Shown here one piece after another: positions 59,241-64,000 of a stretch of 64,000 nucleotides of DNA. The stretch covers positions 221,470 through 285,469 of the forward strand of contig NZ_JAMRXH010000009.1 in the NCBI RefSeq assembly GCF_023740735.1. Direction: 5' to 3'. This DNA comes from Nocardia sp. CDC159. Lineage in GTDB: Bacteria; Actinomycetota; Actinomycetes; Mycobacteriales; Mycobacteriaceae. The number at the start of each line of letters is the position of its first letter. The stretch's first letter is position 1. The position numbers and the translations under genes are program-made. The notes under the pieces were generated by a model that saw only the letters and a program-made list of their open reading frames with translations, did no database searches and was not told the DNA's origin.

Positions 59241-59585
59241 TCAGGATCCCAGATAGGGCCGGGCGCCCGGGTGGCCGATCTGCCAGTGCTGGGGTTTGCC
59301 CATGGGGTAGACGACCGTGATGTCCTCGCCGGGGGAGGGCCACTGGTTGACGTCCCAGGCGAAGCGGCCGTAGACGGTTTCGCCGGGGACGGTCGGGCCG
59401 GTGATGGTGCCGGTGATGGTCACGTACTGCTCGCCCTGTGCCGCCGGGCGGGGGCTGACGCCGGTGACGCGCAGGGTGCCGGTCTCGGGTTGGACGAGCG
59501 TCTTCCCGCCCCGGCCCCGGCGGTACATCGCGAACAGCGCGACGAGGGCTCCGGTGACCATGACGATGAACGCGAACTCCAGCAT
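59241..59585 (-). CDS. Small membrane-anchored protein, 114 aa
   Basis: A 114-residue protein with an N-terminal helix (FAFIVMVTGALVALFAMYRR) and a beta-rich domain (TGTLRVTGVSPRPAAQGEQY and YGRFAWDVNQWPSPGEDITV). The family is not recognised. It lies 25 bases after the AAA ATPase gene on the same strand and may be cotranscribed. Confidence 0.7.
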   Translation of the reverse strand: MLEFAFIVMVTGALVALFAMYRRGRGGKTLVQPETGTLRVTGVSPRPAAQGEQYVTITGTITGPTVPGETVYGRFAWDVNQWPSPGEDITVVYPMGKPQHWQIGHPGARPYLGS

Positions 59586-59610
59586 GCCCCCATGCTATGC
59601 GGTGGCCGGA

Positions 59611-60867
59611 CTAGGTCGCCGTCAGCTCGCTGGTGCCGTGGGGCGTGCGGCGCAGCTGCCAGACCATGGTGCGGCGCGATTGCGAGCGGCCGTTGCCGCG
59701 GTCGACGAGCGTGCGCTGGCGGGTGGTGAAGACGAGTTGGGCGCCGCGGGAATTGGTTTCGGGATTCTGGAACAGCTGGATGAGGCGGTCGGCGGTATCG
59801 CCGGTGAGATGGGTGTCGATATCGTCGACGGCCAGGACGCGGCCGGTGTCCAGGGCGTCGAGCACCGCGGGCAGCAGGCGCAGCAGCGCCAGCGTCGCGG
59901 TGGACTCGTCGGCGATGTCGAAGGGCGCCGCGATGCCCTCGTGCACCAGTCCGAGGCCGACGCCGCGGCGGGCGACCATGCGGGAGTAGAGGGTGTCGCG
60001 GGCGGTGCGCAGATTGGCCAGCTCCCGCTCCAGGGTGAGCGGGGTCAGTCCGTGCTCGTGCTCGAGCCGCTCGGCATGCGCGGGCGAGGCGATCGCGGCG
60101 TCGAGTTCCTTTGTCATGGCGGCGATTTCGCCGTCCAGATCGCGCAGATAGTCCGCGTACATGGGGTCGGGATCGGCGATCAGCAGATCGTCGATGCCCA
60201 GTTCGGCCGAGCGCAGCAACAGCAGCAGCCGGGCGGCGTTGTCGGCCGAGCGGGACAGGTGGCCGCCGAGCCGGTGCGCGATGTCGTGCGCATCGGGTTG
60301 TCCGCGTAGCACTTCCAGCTGGGTGGCGAACCAGCGGTAGGCCGGGACCAACGCCTCGGCATACATCTGCCCGGACAGGCTGAGCAGCAGGGCGTTCGGG
60401 CGCACCAGCGGCACCAGCGCCCCGATGCCGTAGCGCACCGGCTCGAACATCGGGCCGATCCGCACCTGATCGCCCTCGCGTTCGAACACGATGCGCTTGC
60501 GGTTGTGCGGGTGACTGTGCAGCCATTCGGCGGTCACATCGGCGTTGTCGAGCCGGAAGCCGTAGCTGTACGGGATGCCCTCGGCGACGAAGGTGGCCAC
60601 GAATTCCGAAGGGTGGTCGGCGAATCCGAGATGCGGCGTGCGCACCGGGCCGGCATAGGGATCCCAACCGGTGACCGAGTTCAGCACCGCGTCGCGCATC
60701 TGCCCCAGCGCGTCGATCAGGCTGGACTTACCGCTGGCGGCCGTGCCGTGCACCGCGGTCACGGGCGCGGGCAGGGATCCGCCCCGGCTCCCGGTCAACC
60801 GCAGTTCCTGCGATTCGGCCAGCGATCTGTGATTGGTCACCTGAAAACTGCGCAGCACCCGTGCCAT
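59611..60867 (-). CDS. AAA15/OLD-like ATPase
   Basis: A ~418-residue single-domain ATPase of the AAA_15/AAA_21 class. It starts MARVLRSFQVTNHRSL, the Walker A is HGTAASGKSSLIDALG, and the Walker B is VLAVDDIDTHLTGD with the D-loop region following; the last part QLVFTTRQRTLVD is typical for this class. Relatives occur as lone ATPases and in abortive-infection or OLD-type defence systems, but no nuclease or effector domain is fused here. The start is uncertain: ATGs at 60867, 60897 and 60909 are all possible. Confidence 0.75.
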   Translation of the reverse strand: MARVLRSFQVTNHRSLAESQELRLTGSRGGSLPAPVTAVHGTAASGKSSLIDALGQMRDAVLNSVTGWDPYAGPVRTPHLGFADHPSEFVATFVAEGIPYSYGFRLDNADVTAEWLHSHPHNRKRIVFEREGDQVRIGPMFEPVRYGIGALVPLVRPNALLLSLSGQMYAEALVPAYRWFATQLEVLRGQPDAHDIAHRLGGHLSRSADNAARLLLLLRSAELGIDDLLIADPDPMYADYLRDLDGEIAAMTKELDAAIASPAHAERLEHEHGLTPLTLERELANLRTARDTLYSRMVARRGVGLGLVHEGIAAPFDIADESTATLALLRLLPAVLDALDTGRVLAVDDIDTHLTGDTADRLIQLFQNPETNSRGAQLVFTTRQRTLVDRGNGRSQSRRTMVWQLRRTPHGTSELTAT

Positions 60868-60902
60868 CCTGCCGTCCGCGCCGGTATCGCGCGACATCAC
60901 CC

Positions 60903-60932
60903 TTGACATGCAACCAAACGGATGCCTATTGT
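60903..60932 (+). promoter_or_regulatory. Promoter of the ArsR-SRPBCC gene
   Basis: A perfect -35 hexamer TTGACA (60903-60908) is followed after 18 bases by TATTGT (60927-60932). The promoter overlaps the first half-site of the inverted repeat at 60908, consistent with direct repression. Confidence 0.65.
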
Positions 60933-60958
60933 TGCTTTATGCACCCAAAAGGTTGCAT
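60908..60958. promoter_or_regulatory. Operator-like inverted repeat at the ArsR-SRPBCC promoter
   Basis: ATGCAACC (60908-60915) and GGTTGCAT (60951-60958) are an exact inverted pair 35 bases apart. One flanks the -35, the other the start of the transcript. They could bind the encoded ArsR domain in autoregulation. Confidence 0.5.
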
Positions 60959-60973
60959 ATGGAGGATGGTCCC

Positions 60974-61777
60974 GTGGACGAGGTGTTCAAGGCCCTGGCC
61001 GACCCCAGCCGCCGACTGCTGCTGGACGGCCTCAACGCACGCAACGGTCAGACCCTGCGCCAACTGTGCGAGGGCCTGGCCATGACCCGCCAGGCCGTCA
61101 GCAAGCACCTGGCGATTCTGGAAGCCGCGAATCTGGTGACCACCCGCCGCCGCGGCCGCGAGAAACTGCACTACCTCAACGCCGAGCCCATCAATGCCAT
61201 CTCCGACCGCTGGATCAACCGCTACGACCGCGGCCGCATCCACGCCCTCGCCGACCTCAAAACCGCATTGGAGAGCGCGACCATGACCAACGAATTCGTC
61301 TACACCACCTACATCAAGACCACCCCCGAACAGCTGTGGCAGGCCCTGACCGACCCCGCCTTCACCGACCGCTACTGGGGTGCGACCTTCGACACCGATT
61401 GGCGGCCCGGCTCGGAAATGGTCTGGCACCAAGGGGATTGGTCCAGCGGGGACCGCGAGCAGGTGGTCCTGGAATCCGATCCGCCCCGCAAACTCTCCTA
61501 CACCTGGCACACCTTCGACTCGGCCTTCGCCGACGCCATGGGGATGAACCCCGACGACGTGGCGGCCTGGGCGGCCGAACCGCGCTCGAAGGTGACCTTC
61601 GAACTCGAGCCGCAGGGCGAGATCGTGAAACTCACCGTGGTGCACGACGGCTTCGGACCGGGCAGCGGGGTACTGGCGGGCATCAGCGAGGGCTGGCCGG
61701 GAATCCTCGCCAACCTCAAGACCCTGCTGGAGACCGGCGAGGTGCTGCCGGAGCCGAAGACGCCGGAAAACGCCTGA
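60974..61777 (+). CDS. ArsR repressor fused to an SRPBCC/AHSA1 domain
   Basis: A ~267-residue fusion. Residues 1-95 are an ArsR winged helix (DEVFKALADPSRRLLLDGLN and LAMTRQAVSKHLAILEAANL); the Cys box of metal-sensing ArsR proteins is not seen. Residues 100-260 are an AHSA1/SRPBCC domain (TNEFVYTTYIKTTPEQLWQA and DRYWGATFDTDWRPGSEM), a hydrophobic-ligand fold. It probably senses a small lipophilic ligand and controls its own gene and possibly the divergent ATPase gene. The GTG at 60974 has GGAGG at about 8 bases; an ATG at 60959 is an alternative. Confidence 0.87.
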   Translation: MDEVFKALADPSRRLLLDGLNARNGQTLRQLCEGLAMTRQAVSKHLAILEAANLVTTRRRGREKLHYLNAEPINAISDRWINRYDRGRIHALADLKTALESATMTNEFVYTTYIKTTPEQLWQALTDPAFTDRYWGATFDTDWRPGSEMVWHQGDWSSGDREQVVLESDPPRKLSYTWHTFDSAFADAMGMNPDDVAAWAAEPRSKVTFELEPQGEIVKLTVVHDGFGPGSGVLAGISEGWPGILANLKTLLETGEVLPEPKTPENA

Positions 61778-61787
61778 GGGCCCCTGT

Positions 61788-62675
61788 TCAGGCCGATGTG
61801 CCGCCCGGGCGCCGACCGCCGGGCGGCACTGCCCGGCGCGCCCATCGGGCCAGCGCCGACGGCGCCGGGTGCCAGGGCTCGTGATCGGTTGCGTCCCAGG
61901 CGTATACGGGTACGTCGCGATCGAGGAGCCCGCGCAGCTCGGGGCGTTCCAGCGTATCGGCGGACCACGCGTAGAGCCGCTCGATGCGTGGCACGATCAC
62001 CCCGACGTCGAGGAGATGGCCGAAGCCGTGTTCGAGACGGACGTAGGTCTCCACGTCCGCGTCGAGGGGATACCGGGCGGGAAGCACCCGCGACAAAGAC
62101 AGGAAGATCCCGGTCATCCCCAGCCGCGGATCACCGAGCAGCGGTGCGACGGGGGAGAGCCAGCCGAGGGCCAGGCGGGGCGCGGCGACCAGGGCATGTG
62201 CGTAGAGGACCCGGATCAGCACGAGGTTGATGAAGAAGCGCTCCACCCGTCCCTCGGCGCGGGCCAGCCGCTCGTGCTCGAGATAGGCGGCGACGACACT
62301 GCTGTTGTGGGCCCGATACCAGGAGCGCGCGGTGGGCCGGCGGACGAAATCCAGGGTGTACAGCACGCTCCGGTTGGAGGGAATTCCGTTGTGTCCGAGG
62401 TGAATCGCCCGCGCCTCGCAGATATCGCGCAGCAGCCGCTCGTTGATCGCCCGCCACCACGGGCTGCCCGGCCGTTGGGCATCGGCAGGGTTCAGCAGTC
62501 CGCGGCGCAGCTGCCAGGCCATGAAGGCCAGCGCCGCCCGGCGATAGGGCAGATGCACGCCCTCCTGCCGCGGCACGTCCTCGTACAGCCGTCGCATGAG
62601 CGCGAACCGGGCGGCGGGGTCGTCCAGGACCGCGCCGACCGTGGCCGCCGCGTGATCCGCCGCCGAGCGCTGCAT
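61788..62675 (-). CDS. Hypothetical protein, 295 aa
   Basis: A 295-residue, Arg-rich, mostly helical protein with no signal peptide that I do not recognise. The middle contains a possible hydrophobic segment (FFINLVLIRVLYAHALVAAP). Coding is supported by the usual codon bias and by conserved-looking runs such as YRRAALAFMAWQLRRGLLNP and GSPWWRAINERLLRDICEAR. It is convergent with the ArsR fusion (10-base gap). Confidence 0.65.
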   Translation of the reverse strand: MQRSAADHAAATVGAVLDDPAARFALMRRLYEDVPRQEGVHLPYRRAALAFMAWQLRRGLLNPADAQRPGSPWWRAINERLLRDICEARAIHLGHNGIPSNRSVLYTLDFVRRPTARSWYRAHNSSVVAAYLEHERLARAEGRVERFFINLVLIRVLYAHALVAAPRLALGWLSPVAPLLGDPRLGMTGIFLSLSRVLPARYPLDADVETYVRLEHGFGHLLDVGVIVPRIERLYAWSADTLERPELRGLLDRDVPVYAWDATDHEPWHPAPSALARWARRAVPPGGRRPGGTSA

Positions 62676-62738
62676 CCCGCGATTATGGCATCCGTAACCC
62701 GAGCCGCCCGGAACCCGAAGTGCCCAGGGGCCGAACGA

Positions 62739-62778
62739 GCGCCGGACGCCTCGCCCAGGGCAGCGAGGCGTCCGGCGC
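62739..62778 (-). terminator. Terminator after the second M4 protease
   Basis: A perfect 16-bp stem (62739-62754 with 62763-62778) with an 8-base loop lies 15 bases past the protease stop. Confidence 0.85.
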
Positions 62779-62792
62779 GGTACTTCGGTTGA

Positions 62793-64000
62793 CTAGCTCG
62801 CGACGTTCAGGGTCGGCATCTTGACCGCCTTGACCGCGTTGGCGACCTGCGTGCAGTCGGCCGCGGTGGTGCCCTTGACCTTGTTCTGCACATTGGCCTT
62901 GCAGGCGTTGTTCAGCGCGCTGCCCAGGGTGCGGTAGGTCGCGTTGGACGTCAGCAGGGTCTGCGTGGTCCAGTACAGCGCCGCGGTCTTCTCCAGGCCG
63001 ATCGCGGTGACGTTGACGCCGTTGTGGCTGCCGCCGTCGACCAGTAGCTGCGCGGCCTTGTTGCCGACGCCGCTGTTGGTGTGGACGCCGCCGTTGTCAC
63101 CACTGCCGGTGTACCAGTAGGTCCCCTTGTAGGTATCGGGCTGGCGATACGCCTTGGGGTTCTTCATATCCCGAATCACGCCCAGGGAGCTGCACGCGCC
63201 GAGCTTCCACCGGTTGGCGGCGGTGTTGCAGGGGTTGGCGGTATCGGCGAGGAAGACGAACTCGCCGAAGATGTCCGACATCGACTCGTTGATCGCACCG
63301 GACTCGTAGCGGTACTGCAGACCGTTGACGCGCTCGGTCACGCCGTGGGTGAGTTCGTGGCCGGTGATGTCCTCGGTGGTCACGCCCGAGCCGTAGGCCA
63401 TGTGGCCGTTGTACCAGAACGCGTTGGCGTACGGGCACTCCGAGACATCGCAGATCCGGACGGTGCCGCGCAGGGCCGTGCCGTGCCCGTCCCCGGTGTC
63501 CTTGCCGATATAGCTGGTCAGATTCCCGGGCAGCTGGGTGTTCTTGGCATAGAACCCCTCGGTGTTGCCGAAGTAGCCGAAGACGTTGTCGACATCCGCG
63601 ATGCCGACCGGCCCCCGACCCTCGACGCGGGTGGCCTTGAAGCCGTTCGCGGTCCCGCATTCGGTGGGATCGACGGGGCTGTTCAGATCGACCCGCTTGT
63701 TCGCGGCATCGCAGACGACGCGGTTGAGATGCGCGGCCGCATCCCAGCTGTCGAGCACCTTGGCGTTGTCGTTGGCGTCGACGAAGACGATGAACTCGCT
63801 GGGCTTGTTCTTGTCCTTGCCGTCGCCGGTAACCGTCACCTTGAACGCCGGCACCGCCACGCTCTTGCCGTCCGGTGCCGACGCCAGCTTCGCGTCGTAC
63901 CAGTAGGCCTTGACCGCACCCGTGGCCAGCTTGTCCGCGGGGGTCTTGGTCTGCTCCGCGACCGCCTTCACCGCGGTCGCCGACACGGCCTGCGTGGCGG
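62793..64000 (-). CDS. Secreted M4 (thermolysin-family) metalloprotease, N-terminus cut by window end
   Basis: The C-terminal 402 residues of a second M4 protease, paralogous to the one at 42866-44524. The frame remains open to base 64000, so the signal peptide and part of the propeptide lie outside. Zinc and catalytic motifs are TGHELTHGVTERV (HExxH), NESMSDIFGEF and GGVHTNSGVGNKAA. The closing residues, VQNKVKGTTAADCTQVANAV, match the first copy closely. The pair probably arose by duplication, but they are 18 kb apart. Confidence 0.93.
   Translation of the reverse strand, partial: ATQAVSATAVKAVAEQTKTPADKLATGAVKAYWYDAKLASAPDGKSVAVPAFKVTVTGDGKDKNKPSEFIVFVDANDNAKVLDSWDAAAHLNRVVCDAANKRVDLNSPVDPTECGTANGFKATRVEGRGPVGIADVDNVFGYFGNTEGFYAKNTQLPGNLTSYIGKDTGDGHGTALRGTVRICDVSECPYANAFWYNGHMAYGSGVTTEDITGHELTHGVTERVNGLQYRYESGAINESMSDIFGEFVFLADTANPCNTAANRWKLGACSSLGVIRDMKNPKAYRQPDTYKGTYWYTGSGDNGGVHTNSGVGNKAAQLLVDGGSHNGVNVTAIGLEKTAALYWTTQTLLTSNATYRTLGSALNNACKANVQNKVKGTTAADCTQVANAVKAVKMPTLNVAS

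Noticed and set aside
1..64000. tRNA, rRNA or CRISPR elements
   Set aside because: No CCA-type tRNA ends, rRNA blocks or regularly spaced repeats were recognised by eye; a dedicated scan was not possible.

Overview
The window is very GC-rich, densely coded DNA with many GTG starts and ATGA/TGATG start-stop overlaps. Gene content points to a mycolic-acid actinomycete (Corynebacteriales), most likely Nocardia or a close relative: methylglucose-lipopolysaccharide genes, ESX (type VII) substrate and EspG genes, and a core whose gene set matches my recollection of M. tuberculosis Rv3015c-Rv3048c. No rRNA, tRNA, CRISPR array or transposase was seen.

Layout. 1-16.9 kb is mostly conserved core: the end of nrdF, an FAD monooxygenase, a tandem crcB fluoride-channel operon with a candidate fluoride riboswitch, a FecB-like binding lipoprotein, ctaD, serB, a chagasin-like lipoprotein, a Pth2-type hydrolase, an ABC ATPase, a NUDIX hydrolase, an enoyl-CoA hydratase, two methyltransferase-type proteins, a PQQ-propeller lipoprotein and a hexapeptide acyltransferase. 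16.9-33.6 kb is accessory: a DEAD-box helicase with a repetitive basic tail; a P450 pair; a TetR/SDR divergon with a 43-bp palindromic operator; a vapBC toxin-antitoxin module between two 103-bp direct repeats; ndh with a divergent LysR gene; and a complete conservon (cvnA-B-C-D plus two P450s). 33.6-42.2 kb returns to core genes: etfBA, the methyltransferase/GH57/GT4 set for methylglucose lipopolysaccharide, a winged-helix regulator, and two acyltransferases. 42.2-55.6 kb is a second accessory block: an M4 metalloprotease, an AfsR-type SARP regulator with a heptamer-repeat operator next to a DUF4097 gene, a P450 remnant, a membrane-anchored XRE protein, an atypical LuxR regulator, an ESX substrate/EspG pair, and two secreted proteins. 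55.7-59.2 kb is core again (iscS, mnmA, a MetE-like protein). The rest holds an AAA ATPase, an ArsR-SRPBCC fusion, an unknown protein and a second M4 protease cut by the window end.

Most notable. Two paralogous P450 pairs occur, one inside the conservon and one alone; in each pair one member keeps the heme cysteine but has lost the ExxR arginine and the I-helix acid-Thr pair (CYP157-like). The vapBC module sits between long direct repeats made from the 3' ends of both flanking genes. Several regulatory sites are readable directly: the TetR double operator, four heptamers at 11-12 bp spacing upstream of the SARP gene, a fluoride aptamer with compensatory changes, and a TTGACA promoter overlapped by an inverted repeat ahead of the ArsR fusion. 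The block etfA-etfB-methyltransferase-GH57-GT4 appears inverted relative to M. tuberculosis, as far as I recall that gene order.
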